In this document: one piece after another, positions 1 to 9,265 of the stretch
Position numbering within the stretch: position 1 is the first letter of the stretch
Layout: every line of letters starts with the position of its first letter
Source of the DNA: Micromonospora solifontis
GTDB taxonomy: Bacteria > Actinomycetota > Actinomycetes > Mycobacteriales > Micromonosporaceae
Reading direction: 5' to 3'
Length of the DNA: 43,556 nucleotides
Assembly: GCF_003725545.1 (NCBI RefSeq)
Contig: NZ_RJLN01000046.1
Span: 1-43,556, forward strand
The notes under the pieces: generated by a model
Seen by the model: only the letters and a program-made list of their open reading frames with translations
Told to the model about the DNA's origin: nothing
Database searches by the model: none
Program-made: the position numbers and the translations under genes

Positions 1-1639
<1,639 letters not shown>

Positions 1640-1675
1640 CGCCTTCTCCCTGTCGTGCGTACGGGATGAATCCGT

Positions 1676-2749
1676 TCAGTTTGCCCGGGGCGGTGCGGTC
1701 GACTCCCGTACCACCAGGCGAGTGGGCAGGATCACGGACGGGGCCGGCGTGCCGCCGCCCGGATCGGCGCCGCGGGGCGCGGGCACCAGACCGGCGTACG
1801 GTTCCGCGGCGCGGACGCCGAGCGGGTCGAGCAGGATCCGGGCGGCGAGCTGCCCCTGCTCCGCCGCGGGCTGGGCGATGGTGCTCAGGCCGAGCACCCC
1901 GGCCAGGTCGTGGTCGTCGACCCCGATCACGCTGACGTCCTGCGGCACCCGCAGCCCGGCGTCGCGCAGCGCGGTCATCGCGCCCATCGCCATCTCGTCG
2001 CAGGCCGCGAAGATCGCCGTCGGCGGCTCACCCCGGGCCAGCAGCTCGGTGGCGGCCTGGATGCCGCCGTCGATGGTGAACTGGGACTCGACGTCCAGGC
2101 TCGGGTCGGGGCGGATCCCGGCCCCGCGCAGCGCCTCCTGGTAGCCGCGCCGGCGGTCCAGGTGGGTGGTGAAGGCGAGTTCGTCGTCCGGGTCGCCGGA
2201 GATGTGCGCGATCCGGGTGTGGCCGAGGTCGAGCAGGTGCCGGGTGGCGGTCCGCGCCGCGGCCACGTCGTCGATGCGGACGCACGGCCAGCCGGGGACC
2301 CCGCTGCCGGAGCTGATCGTCACGCCGGGCAGCTCCAGCTTGGTCAGCGCGGTCACGTCGGCCGGGCGCAGCGGGGTCGCGACCAGGATGATCGCGTCGA
2401 CCCGCTTGTGCAGGCTGGCCGTCCGCAGCACCCGCCGCCGGGTCTGCTCCCGCCCGCCGAGGTTGTAGAGCAGCAGGTCGTAGCCGTTGTCGTGGAGGTG
2501 GTTCTCGACCTCCTCCACGACCGTGGCGAAGAACCAGCGGGTGATCCGGGGGACCACCACCGCCACCGTGCCGGTCTTCCCGCCGGCCAGCCGCGATGCG
2601 CTCGGCGACACCGCGTACTGGAGTTGCTCGGCGGCGGCCAGCACCCGCCGCCGGGTGGCGGCCGAGACCGTCGGCAGGCCGCGCAGCGCCCGCGAGACGG
2701 TGGCCGTGGAGACCCCGGCCAGCCGGGCGACGTCGTCAATCCTGGTCAT
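1676..2749 (-). CDS. LacI-family transcriptional regulator of the alpha-glucoside operon
   Basis: A 357-residue repressor, full length for the family. Residues 1-50 hold the LacI helix-turn-helix and hinge (IDDVARLAGVSTATVSRAL), followed by a periplasmic-binding-protein-like effector domain from about residue 62 (TVAVVVPRI). It lies between the permease genes and the glucosidase gene on the same strand, so its likely ligand is the imported sugar or a breakdown product. The palindrome at 6313-6326 upstream of the operon has the classic LacI/CcpA-type form and is its probable binding site, which implies autoregulation. A 13-bp hairpin precedes the gene and could lower its dose relative to the transporter. 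The ligand is not evident from sequence. Confidence 0.92.
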   Translation of the reverse strand: MTRIDDVARLAGVSTATVSRALRGLPTVSAATRRRVLAAAEQLQYAVSPSASRLAGGKTGTVAVVVPRITRWFFATVVEEVENHLHDNGYDLLLYNLGGREQTRRRVLRTASLHKRVDAIILVATPLRPADVTALTKLELPGVTISSGSGVPGWPCVRIDDVAAARTATRHLLDLGHTRIAHISGDPDDELAFTTHLDRRRGYQEALRGAGIRPDPSLDVESQFTIDGGIQAATELLARGEPPTAIFAACDEMAMGAMTALRDAGLRVPQDVSVIGVDDHDLAGVLGLSTIAQPAAEQGQLAARILLDPLGVRAAEPYAGLVPAPRGADPGGGTPAPSVILPTRLVVRESTAPPRAN

Positions 2750-2773
2750 CGCTGTTCCCCGCTCCGACCCCGG

Positions 2774-2804
2774 TCCGCCGCCGCCGGGTGTCGGCGGCGG
2801 CGGA
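2774..2804 (-). terminator. Intercistronic hairpin between permease and regulator genes
   Basis: Perfect 13-bp inverted repeat (TCCGCCGCCGCCG / CGGCGGCGGCGGA) with a 5-base loop, in the 63-base gap between the second permease gene and lacI. There is no clear T-run, so it may act as a partial terminator or RNA stabiliser rather than a full stop. Confidence 0.55.
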
Positions 2805-2812
2805 GCAGCGGG

Positions 2813-3778
2813 TCAGCCCTTGACGCTGCCGGCGAGCAGGCCCCGCACGAAGAAGCGCTGGAGGGACAGGAACACGATCAGCGGGACGACGATCGACACG
2901 AACGCGCCGGCCGTCAGCCGCTGCCACTCGTTGCCCCGGGTACCGGCCATCTCGGCGAGCCGGACGGTCAGCGGGGCCGTGTCGCTGGTGCCGCCCGCGA
3001 AGATGAGCGCGACCAGCAGGTCGTTCCAGACCCAGAGGAACTGGAAGATGCCGAACGCGGCCAGCGCGGGCGTGATCAGCGGCAGCACGATGGTGCGGAA
3101 GATCTTCGGGTGGGTGGCCCCGTCGACCCGGGCCGCCTCCATCAGATCCCCCGGGAGTTGCGCGATGAAGTTGTGCAGCAGGTACACGGCGAACGGCAGG
3201 GCGAAGCAGGTGTGCGCGAACCACACCTGGGCGAACTTCTGCTCGTCCACCAGGTCCCAGGCCGGGAGCACCTGGACGCCGGCGACGGTGACGCCGGTGG
3301 AGAAGAACTTCAGCAGCGGCACCAGGGCCATCTGCAGCGGGACGATCTGCAACGCGAAGATCGCGATGTAGAGCCAGTCCCGCCCCTTGAAGTTGATCCA
3401 GGCCAGCGCGTACGCGGCCAGCGCCGCGAACGCCGTCGGGAAGAGCACCGACGGGATGGTGATCGCCAGCGAGTTGATGAAGTAGCTGGCGAGCTGCCCG
3501 GAGGACGAGGAGCTGCTGAACAGCACCTCCTGGTAGTTCTCGAAGGTGAACTGCGGGTCGGTGAAGAAGGTCCACCAACCCGTGGTCTTGATCTGGTTCT
3601 CGGGCCGGAACGACGAGATGAACAGGCCGAAGGTCGGGACCGTCCAGAGCAGCGCGAGGATGATCGAGACCAGGGTGGCCGTACGGCTGTTCAGGCGCTT
3701 GCGGACGCGGCCGGCCCGGGTGGTCTTCTTCGCGGTGGCCTGGACGCCGGCTCCGACGGTGGGCGTGGCGGTGGTCAT
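2813..3778 (-). CDS. ABC sugar transporter permease, MalG type
   Basis: 321-residue inner-membrane permease of the carbohydrate ABC transporter CUT1 class. A basic N-terminal tail (to about residue 33) is followed by the first membrane segment (TATLVSIILALLWTVPTFGLF) and further hydrophobic spans. The EAA loop that contacts the ATPase is EAARVDGATHPKIFRTIVLP, ending in the usual LP. It starts one base after the end of the MalF-type gene, so the two are almost certainly translated together and form the heterodimeric channel. No ATP-binding subunit is encoded nearby, which fits systems that share an MsiK-type ATPase encoded elsewhere (known for Streptomyces; inferred here). Confidence 0.93.
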   Translation of the reverse strand: MTTATPTVGAGVQATAKKTTRAGRVRKRLNSRTATLVSIILALLWTVPTFGLFISSFRPENQIKTTGWWTFFTDPQFTFENYQEVLFSSSSSSGQLASYFINSLAITIPSVLFPTAFAALAAYALAWINFKGRDWLYIAIFALQIVPLQMALVPLLKFFSTGVTVAGVQVLPAWDLVDEQKFAQVWFAHTCFALPFAVYLLHNFIAQLPGDLMEAARVDGATHPKIFRTIVLPLITPALAAFGIFQFLWVWNDLLVALIFAGGTSDTAPLTVRLAEMAGTRGNEWQRLTAGAFVSIVVPLIVFLSLQRFFVRGLLAGSVKG

Positions 3779-3779
3779 C

Positions 3780-4829
3780 TCAGCCCTCCCGCTGCTTACG
3801 CAGGTTGCGGATCTGGTAGATCACGATCGGGGTCACCAGGATGAAGAGGAAGACCGCCAGAGCCGAGCCCTGCCCGGGCTCGCCGTAGCGGAACGCCTGG
3901 TTGTACATCTCGTTCGCGATCACGCTGGTGTCGTAGTTTCCGTTGGTGGCGGTCCGGACGATGTCGAAGACCTTGAGCGTGGCGATGGAGATGGTCACCA
4001 CCACCACGATCAGCGCCGGCCGGATGCTCGGCATGGTGATCCGCCAGAACATCTGCCAGGGGGTCACCCCGTCCAGCCGGGCCGCCTCGACGATGTCGGC
4101 GGGGATGGCCTTGATGGCGGCGGAAAGCACGACCATCGCGAAGCCGGCCTGGATCCAGATCATGATCACGATCAGCAGGAAGGTGTTCAGCGGTGAGTCG
4201 AGCAGCCACTGCTTGGGCTCGCCGCCGAGGCTGACCACGATCTGGTTGAGCAGGCCGATCTGCTCCTGCTCCTCGCCCCGGAACGCGTAGACGAACTTCC
4301 AGATGATGGTGGCGCCGACGAACGAGATCGCCATCGGCAGGAAGATCAGGGACTTGGCGAGCGACTCGAGCCGGGCCCGGTCCACCAGCACCGCGTAGAT
4401 CAGGCCGAACGCGGTGGCGACCAGCGGCACCAGGAGCACCCAGATCAGCGTGTTGGTCAGCACCCGGACGATCGAGGGCTCGGAGAACATCCAGCCGTAG
4501 TTGCGCAGGCCCACCCAGTTGGCGCTGTCCTTGTCCATGAGCGAGAGCACGGTGGTGCGGATCGCCGGCACCACCAGCCCGACGATGAGGAACAGCAGCG
4601 TGGGCAGCAGGAAGAAGAGCGCGAAGAGGCCCTCCCGCGGCTTGCGCCGCCGGGGCGGCGGGGCGCCGCCGGCCGAGGCGGCGACCAGCTGCGCCTCCCG
4701 GCGGCGGGCGAACCAGGCCGGCACCACGTCGAGGAGCAGGAGCAGGCCGCCCACCACCGCGACGAAAGCGATCAGCCCGTACATCAGCATGAGGAACTTC
4801 GGCTGTTCCTCCGCGAAGTCGAACTCCAT
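3780..4829 (-). CDS. ABC sugar transporter permease, MalF type
   Basis: 349-residue permease, partner of the MalG-type protein. It has an N-terminal membrane segment (about 12-35), a basic proline-rich linker (RRRKPREG), then the core membrane domain from about residue 68. The EAA loop is EAARLDGVTPWQMFWRITMP. The extra N-terminal span and linker are typical of MalF-type subunits in actinobacteria. It starts 71 bases after the binding-protein gene; that gap contains a strong hairpin (4857-4895) and, after it, the ribosome site GGAGGGT ahead of ATG 4829. Substrate class is inferred from the neighbouring GH13 and LacI genes. Confidence 0.93.
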   Translation of the reverse strand: MEFDFAEEQPKFLMLMYGLIAFVAVVGGLLLLLDVVPAWFARRREAQLVAASAGGAPPPRRRKPREGLFALFFLLPTLLFLIVGLVVPAIRTTVLSLMDKDSANWVGLRNYGWMFSEPSIVRVLTNTLIWVLLVPLVATAFGLIYAVLVDRARLESLAKSLIFLPMAISFVGATIIWKFVYAFRGEEQEQIGLLNQIVVSLGGEPKQWLLDSPLNTFLLIVIMIWIQAGFAMVVLSAAIKAIPADIVEAARLDGVTPWQMFWRITMPSIRPALIVVVVTISIATLKVFDIVRTATNGNYDTSVIANEMYNQAFRYGEPGQGSALAVFLFILVTPIVIYQIRNLRKQREG

Positions 4830-4856
4830 CGACCCTCCTTCAAGGGTTCGGTCGAG

Positions 4857-4895
4857 GGCGGTGGCCCGGCCCGCGTCGCGGACCGGGCCACCGCC
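4857..4895 (-). terminator. Strong hairpin directly after the binding-protein gene
   Basis: Outer arms GGCGGTGGCCCGG / CCGGGCCACCGCC (13 bp) enclose a further CCGCG/CGCGG pairing. It begins about 5 bases after the stop of the binding-protein gene and lacks a T-run. Such elements between malE-type and malF-type genes usually protect the upstream message or cut read-through, giving excess binding protein; that role is inferred here. Confidence 0.65.
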
Positions 4896-4900
4896 TCAGA

Positions 4901-6244
4901 TCACTTCCAGCTGCTCTCGATGCCGTTCAGCACCGTGGTGGTGTCCTTGCCGTTGATCCAGTCGACCATGCCCTTCCAGAAGGTGCCCGCGCCGACCGCG
5001 GCCGGCATCAGGTCCGAGCCGTCGAAGCGGAAGACGGTCTTCGGGTCCTGGAGGATCTGGACGGAGAGCTTGTCCACCGGGTTGGGGACGTTGTTCAGGT
5101 CGAGCTTCTTGTTCGCCGACACCCAGTCGCCGATCTTGGCGCGGCTGTTGGCGTACTCGCCGGAGGCCAGGTAGGTCTGCACCGCCTGGACCTCGGGACG
5201 GTCGGCGAAGGCCGTGACGAACTCGCCACCGCCCAGCACCGGCTTGCCCTTGGCCGGGTCGACGGCCGGGAAGTAGAACGCGAAGACGTCGCCGTCCTCG
5301 GCCACCTTGGTGCCCTGCGGCCACTGGTTGGCGTAGAAGGACGCCTGCCGGTGCAGGGCGCACTTGCCGGTGGTGATCGGCGTGCCGGCCTCCTGGAAGG
5401 AGGTGGTGGCGATGCTCTTCACGCCGCCGAAGCCGCCGTTGACGTACTTGTCGTTCTTGAGGATGGTGCCGGCCTTGTTGACCGCGTCGGCGACCTTCGG
5501 GTCGTTGAACGGGATGCCGTGGGTGGTCCACTGGTCGTAGACCTCGGGACCAGCCGTACGCAGCATCAGGTCCTCGATCCAGTCGGTGGCCGGCCAGCCG
5601 GTGGCGTCACCGGACTCGATGCCGGCGCACCACGGCTTGGTGCCGCTGGCCGCGATCTGGTCGCTGAGCTTGATCAGGTCGTCCCAGGTCTGGGGGACCT
5701 GCCAGCCCTTCTCCTTGAAGGTCTTCGGCGAGTACCACACGAAGGACTTCACGTTGGAGCCCAGCGGCGCGCCGTAGAACTTGCCGTCGACGGTGCTGTA
5801 CTTCAGCCAGTCGGGGGAGTAGTTCTGCTCCGCCATGGCCTTGGTGTCGGCGCCGGCCGGCTTGAGCTTGCCCGCGTCGGCGAACCGCTTGAGCAGACCC
5901 GGCTGCGGGATGAAGGCCAGGTCGGGGGCGTTGCCGCCGTCCACCCGGACACCCAGCTGGGCCTCGAACTCGCCGGAGCCCTCGTGGTCGATCTTGATGC
6001 CGGTGCAGTCCTCGAACTGCTTCCAGGACTGCGCGAGGCGGTCGGCCTCGATGTCCCGGATCGACGAGTAGATCGTCACCTTCTTGCCGTCGTGGCCCTG
6101 GTACTTCTCGTAAGGGGCGCACTCGGGGGAGCTCGCCTTGCTGCTGCTCTTCTTGTCGTTGCCGGTGCCACAGGCGGTGACGCCGAGCGCCAGCCCCAGA
6201 ACGCCGGCGATCGCGAGAGCCTGGCGCGATCTGGCAAACGCCAT
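4901..6244 (-). CDS. ABC sugar transporter substrate-binding lipoprotein
   Basis: 447-residue extracytoplasmic solute-binding protein (MalE-like family 1), first gene of the operon. Residues 1-25 form a lipoprotein signal: basic MAFARSRQ, hydrophobic core, lipobox VTAC with Cys25, then a Ser/Lys-rich tether. The mature part begins near KVTIYSSIRDIEADRLAQSW, typical of the family. I chose ATG 6244 because GGAAGGAG lies 6-7 bases upstream; the open frame continues to 6463 but that extension crosses the operator and has no coding character. It delivers an alpha-glucoside to the two permeases encoded downstream. The specific sugar cannot be read from sequence. Confidence 0.93.
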   Translation of the reverse strand: MAFARSRQALAIAGVLGLALGVTACGTGNDKKSSSKASSPECAPYEKYQGHDGKKVTIYSSIRDIEADRLAQSWKQFEDCTGIKIDHEGSGEFEAQLGVRVDGGNAPDLAFIPQPGLLKRFADAGKLKPAGADTKAMAEQNYSPDWLKYSTVDGKFYGAPLGSNVKSFVWYSPKTFKEKGWQVPQTWDDLIKLSDQIAASGTKPWCAGIESGDATGWPATDWIEDLMLRTAGPEVYDQWTTHGIPFNDPKVADAVNKAGTILKNDKYVNGGFGGVKSIATTSFQEAGTPITTGKCALHRQASFYANQWPQGTKVAEDGDVFAFYFPAVDPAKGKPVLGGGEFVTAFADRPEVQAVQTYLASGEYANSRAKIGDWVSANKKLDLNNVPNPVDKLSVQILQDPKTVFRFDGSDLMPAAVGAGTFWKGMVDWINGKDTTTVLNGIESSWK

Positions 6245-6312
6245 GCCGATCTCCTTCCTACCCGGCGCGTGGGGAGTATCGAACCCGCGCCGGTCCGATG
6301 GTCGTCCCCACA

Positions 6313-6326
6313 TGTAAGCGCTTGCA
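6313..6326. promoter_or_regulatory. LacI-type operator of the alpha-glucoside operon
   Basis: TGTAAGCGCTTGCA, a 14-bp palindrome with one mismatched pair, containing the AAGCGCTT core of LacI-family operators. It sits about 70 bases upstream of the binding-protein start, in the gap shared with the divergent M23 peptidase gene. The regulator at 1676-2749 is the natural candidate to bind it. Confidence 0.8.
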
Positions 6327-6507
6327 TCCCGTCGGGTCCAGCCCCTACCGGACACGGCCAGGTAACAATCCCGAAACCCGCTCACCGGCCGTGGGTGCGC
6401 TCCCATGGTCCGCTGGCCCCACCTGCGGAAAGCCCGCTTCCCAACGGTGGAACTTTCTGTCACGCTGTCCGCATCGGATCGAAAAGATTCAACATAGGAG
6501 GCAGTGG

Positions 6508-7287
6508 ATGCGTAAGCGGTGGCTCAGCCTCGCGGCCGTGGGCGCGGTCCTCGCGGCGATCCTGGTGCCGGCGACCCCGGCCATGGCGGCTCCGACCTTC
6601 AAGGTCCCGTTCCCCTGCAACCAGTCCTGGTCCGGCCAGACCCGGTCCGACCACAGCCCGGCCTACGCCATCGACTTCAACCGCACCGACGACCTCGGCG
6701 ACCCGGTGGTGGCCAGCGCGCCCGGCACGGTGGACCGGGTGACCGACCTCGGCGGCACGAGCTACGGCAAGTACGTCCGGATCGACCACGGCAACGGCTA
6801 CACCACCTACTACGCCCACCTGGGCGCCTTCAACGTCTCGGTCGGCCAGACCGTCGGCTACGGCAAGGTGATCGGGTACGTGGGCAGCACCGGCGGTTCC
6901 ACCGGCCCGCACCTGCACTACGAGCAGCGACTCAACGGCAACGACATCCAGGCCCGGTTCAACGGGGCGCTCGCCCTCTACTGGGGCACCAAGACGTACA
7001 CCAGCGACAACGGCTGCTCCGGCACGAACTACGGCACGGGGACCGTGAACACCACCTCCGGGGTGAGCCTCACGGTCCGTTCCGGCCCGGGCACCGGCTA
7101 CAGCGCGGTGGGCTCGGTCGCCGACGGCGCCACCGTCACGATCTACTGCCAGACCAGCGGCACCAGCGTCACCGGCACCTACGGCACCAGTTCGATCTGG
7201 GACCGGATCGGCACCGGCAGGTACGTCTCCGACGCCTACGTCTACACCGGCTACGACGGCTACATCCCCTCCGTCCCCCGCTGCTGA
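6508..7287 (+). CDS. Secreted M23 metallopeptidase with C-terminal SH3-like domain
   Basis: 259-residue exported cell-wall peptidase (LytM/lysostaphin class, zinc dependent). Signal peptide: MRKRW, hydrophobic stretch, cleavage near PAMA-AP (about residue 28). The catalytic domain (about 30-165) shows DHSPAYAIDF (His49, Asp56), YYAHL (His104) and HLHYE (His135, His137), the expected metal ligands and active-site histidines. Residues about 175-259 look like a bacterial SH3 module (TSGVSLTVRSGPGTGYSAVGS). Start ATG 6508 follows a strong AGGAGG site by seven bases. Transcribed divergently from the sugar operon. Likely role: cutting peptidoglycan cross-bridges during wall turnover or as a bacteriolysin. 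Confidence 0.9.
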   Translation: MRKRWLSLAAVGAVLAAILVPATPAMAAPTFKVPFPCNQSWSGQTRSDHSPAYAIDFNRTDDLGDPVVASAPGTVDRVTDLGGTSYGKYVRIDHGNGYTTYYAHLGAFNVSVGQTVGYGKVIGYVGSTGGSTGPHLHYEQRLNGNDIQARFNGALALYWGTKTYTSDNGCSGTNYGTGTVNTTSGVSLTVRSGPGTGYSAVGSVADGATVTIYCQTSGTSVTGTYGTSSIWDRIGTGRYVSDAYVYTGYDGYIPSVPRC

Positions 7288-7310
7288 CCCCACCCCACCC
7301 CCGGTCCTCC

Positions 7311-7371
7311 GTCGATCATGAAGTTGGCGGCACTTCAGGAGATCCACACCGCCGTCAACTTCATGATCGAC
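7311..7371. repeat. 61-bp palindromic element, family A, copy 1
   Basis: Arms GTCGATCATGAAGTTG and CAACTTCATGATCGAC pair perfectly over 16 bp, followed by a partly paired CGG/CCG. The loop contains GGAGATCCAC. A second copy lies at 19765-19825 with its loop in the opposite orientation. It lies between the convergent genes for the M23 peptidase and TspO, so it could also act as a terminator. Confidence 0.8.
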
Positions 7372-7376
7372 GCGGA

Positions 7377-7440
7377 TGGGCGGGGGGTGGGTGGGGTGGG
7401 TGGGTTGGGGTGGGGGGTGGGTGGGTGGGGTTAGGGGTTG
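7377..7440 (+). other. G-rich tract with quadruplex potential
   Basis: About 60 bases almost entirely of runs of three to six G separated by single T or TT on the plus strand, running up to the TAA of tspO. Several sets of four G-runs with loops of 1-2 bases fit the usual G-quadruplex pattern. It is on the template side for tspO, so a quadruplex would meet polymerase at the end of that gene. Confidence 0.6.
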
Positions 7441-7925
7441 AGGCGGCAGATGGCCAGGTTGAGGGCGCCGGCGAAGGTGACCCAGGCCCAGTAGGGGAGC
7501 AGCAGGCCGGCGGCGGGGGCGGAGATCCGGCGGAACCGGTCCACGGTCACCCCGATGGCCAGCCACATCAGCACCAGCTCGGCGAGGGCCAGCCCGTACC
7601 GCCCGGCGGCGAAGAACAGCGGGGTCCAGAGCGCGTTCAGCGCGAGTTGGACGACCCAGGCCCAGAGCGCCGGCCCCCAGCCGACCCGCCGCCAGACCAG
7701 CCAGCCGGCGGCGGCGATCAGCGCGTAGAGGACGGTCCAGACCGGGCCGAAGAGCCAGGCCGGGGGCGCCCAGGCGGGCTGTTCGAGGCCGGCGTACCGC
7801 TGTTCGGCGTTCCGCGCGGCGAGCCCGCCGACGGCCGCCGCGACGGTCACCGCCGCGCCGAAGCCGAGCAGGGCCAGCCACTTCCGTCCCCGGCCCAGCC
7901 GGCGCACGGTTCCCGAGATGGTCAT
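7431..7925 (-). CDS. tspO: TspO/MBR family membrane protein
   Basis: 164-residue five-helix membrane protein of the tryptophan-rich sensory protein family, which binds porphyrins and other hydrophobic ligands. Family features visible: QPAWAPPAWLFGPVWTVLY after the first helix, WVVQLALNALWTPLFF in the middle, and WVTFAGALNLAICRLN at the end. Many Trp and Pro residues, expected length. A GTTT-N15-GGGCAT promoter-like sequence lies 8 bases before the ATG, suggesting stress-sigma control. The 3' end abuts a G-rich tract and a palindrome shared with the convergent M23 gene. Confidence 0.93.
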   Translation of the reverse strand: MTISGTVRRLGRGRKWLALLGFGAAVTVAAAVGGLAARNAEQRYAGLEQPAWAPPAWLFGPVWTVLYALIAAAGWLVWRRVGWGPALWAWVVQLALNALWTPLFFAAGRYGLALAELVLMWLAIGVTVDRFRRISAPAAGLLLPYWAWVTFAGALNLAICRLNP

Positions 7926-7933
7926 GGCATCGG

Positions 7934-7958
7934 ATGCCCGCCGCTCGACCGGACAAAC
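7934..7958 (-). promoter_or_regulatory. Stress-sigma-like promoter of tspO
   Basis: On the minus strand GTTT (7958-7955), 15 bases, then GGGCAT (7939-7934), 8 bases before the start. One base from the GTTT-N14-16-GGGTAT form used by SigF/SigB-class factors. Confidence 0.5.
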
Positions 7959-8070
7959 CGCCTGGAACGTGAAACGCCGGGGCCGCCGGGTCCGGAGGGT
8001 TCCTGTCTGGGAGGACGGAACTCCGGGCCCGACGACCCCGGCGGGTCAGGGGGTACGAGGATGACGCGGA

Positions 8071-8217
8071 TCAGGTGAAGATGCTGACGCCGCCCGGCCC
8101 CACGAGCAGGCCGATGATGATGAGGACGATGCCCCACAGGATCTGCCGCCGGAAGAGCGCGAGAATGCCGGCGACCACCAGTACGACTGCGAGAATCCAA
8201 AGAAGCAAGCTCAACAT
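8071..8217 (-). CDS. GPGG-motif small membrane protein
   Basis: 48-residue very hydrophobic protein. Residues about 3-21 form one membrane helix, then LFRRQ, then a second helix (about 27-40) and the ending GPGGVSIFT. This GPGG ending is the hallmark of a small actinobacterial membrane-protein family of unknown function. Start is ATG 8217. The upstream GTTT-N15-GGGTAT lies ten bases before the start, inside the end of the phosphoesterase gene, so this peptide has its own promoter. No function is known to me. Confidence 0.85.
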   Translation of the reverse strand: MLSLLLWILAVVLVVAGILALFRRQILWGIVLIIIGLLVGPGGVSIFT

Positions 8218-8227
8218 GCGGTCATCA

Positions 8228-8252
8228 ATACCCTTCGTCGTCGTTGTCAAAC
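8228..8252 (-). promoter_or_regulatory. Stress-sigma-like promoter of the GPGG peptide
   Basis: On the minus strand GTTT (8252-8249), 15 bases, GGGTAT (8233-8228): an exact match to the SigF/SigB-type pattern, 10 bases before ATG 8217. It overlaps the last codons and 3' end of the phosphoesterase gene. Confidence 0.65.
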
Positions 8253-8253
8253 C

Positions 8254-8982
8254 TCATGATCGGTCGAGGTGGTCGCCCAGGTGGAAGATGCTGTACGCCT
8301 GCTTGATGACCGGGTGGGCGACGTTGCGGACCCGGACACCACCCGGGGTGGTACCGCGCTCGGTGCCGTGGTGCGCGTGCCCGTGCAGGGCCAGCGCGGT
8401 GGGCGCCGAGTCGATCGCCTGCCCGAGCTGATAGCAGCCGAGGAACGGGTAGATCTCCAGCGGTTCGCCGGCGAGCGTGTCCGGCACCGGGGAGTAGTGG
8501 GTCAGCGCGACCAGCAGGTCGCAGTCGAGGCCGAGTAGCGCCGCACCCAGCGCGTCCGCGCTCTCCTTCGTGGTCTGGACGAACGCCTTCATCTCGGGTT
8601 CGCCGAAGTCGCTGGCGCAGCGCCCGGCGAACCCGCCGCCGAAGCCCTTCACGCCGGCCACACCGAGCCGGCCGCCGGCGCACTCCAGCACGATCCCGGT
8701 CCCCTCCAGGACGGTGATGCCCACGTCCTCCAGCACCTTGACCACCTGCGGCACCTGGTCGCACTGGTGGTCGTGGTTGCCCAGCACGGTGATCACCGGT
8801 ACGCCGAGGTTGCCGAACTCCTGCGCCACGCACCGCGCCTCCGCCTCGGTGCCGTGCCGGGTCAGGTCGCCGGCGAGCAGCAGCACGTCCGCGCAGTCGG
8901 GGAGTTCCTCCAGCGCCGGCCGGAACCGGCCGACCACGTCCTCGTCCAGGTGCACGTCTCCGACGGCCGCGATCCGGATCAC
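8254..8982 (-). CDS. Metallophosphoesterase
   Basis: 242-residue calcineurin-like phosphoesterase with all the metal-binding blocks: GDVHLD (Asp9, His11), GDLTRHG (Asp39), GNHDH (Asn69, His70, Asp71), THYSP and HGHAHHGT near residue 205. No signal peptide or membrane segment, so cytoplasmic. GTG 8982 follows GGGAGG by seven bases. It starts 13 bases after the BON-domain gene and is probably the third gene of a nucleotidyltransferase-BON-phosphoesterase operon. Substrate unknown; the family includes nucleotide and phosphodiester hydrolases. Confidence 0.9.
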   Translation of the reverse strand: MIRIAAVGDVHLDEDVVGRFRPALEELPDCADVLLLAGDLTRHGTEAEARCVAQEFGNLGVPVITVLGNHDHQCDQVPQVVKVLEDVGITVLEGTGIVLECAGGRLGVAGVKGFGGGFAGRCASDFGEPEMKAFVQTTKESADALGAALLGLDCDLLVALTHYSPVPDTLAGEPLEIYPFLGCYQLGQAIDSAPTALALHGHAHHGTERGTTPGGVRVRNVAHPVIKQAYSIFHLGDHLDRS

Positions 8983-8995
8983 GAGCGAACCTCCC

Positions 8996-9265
8996 TCACG
9001 GCAGCTCCTCGACCTGGCTGGGGGCCTGGGTGCGGGTCACCCCGATGTCGCTGGTGATGGGCACGTCGGGAAAGCGCTCGGCCACCCGACGCAGGATCTC
9101 CTCGCGCCGGTGCGGGCTCTCCACCTCGCCGTAGAGCACCAGGCCGCGTTCCCGCCGGACCACGGTGATGCCCTGTTCGGCGACGGACGGGTCCTCGGCC
9201 AGCATGCTCTGGATCTCCGCCTCGACGTACTCGTCGGGCGGGGCGTCGCCGTGGTGTGCGGTCAC
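8996..9265 (-). CDS. BON-domain protein
   Basis: 89-residue protein. The segment from about 14 to 75 (EYVEAEIQSMLAEDPSVAEQ, then GLVLYGEVESPHRREEILRR) reads as one BON domain, a small fold often linked to membranes or stress. No signal peptide. It starts with GTG 9265, whose bases overlap the TGA of the upstream nucleotidyltransferase gene (GTGA), so the two are translationally coupled. GGGAG lies upstream. Role not established. Confidence 0.8.
   Translation of the reverse strand: MTAHHGDAPPDEYVEAEIQSMLAEDPSVAEQGITVVRRERGLVLYGEVESPHRREEILRRVAERFPDVPITSDIGVTRTQAPSQVEELP

Noticed and set aside
6245..6463. Extension of the sugar-binding protein start to 6463
   Set aside because: It would place 73 non-homologous residues before a perfect lipoprotein signal and run through the operator. 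The ribosome site fits ATG 6244.
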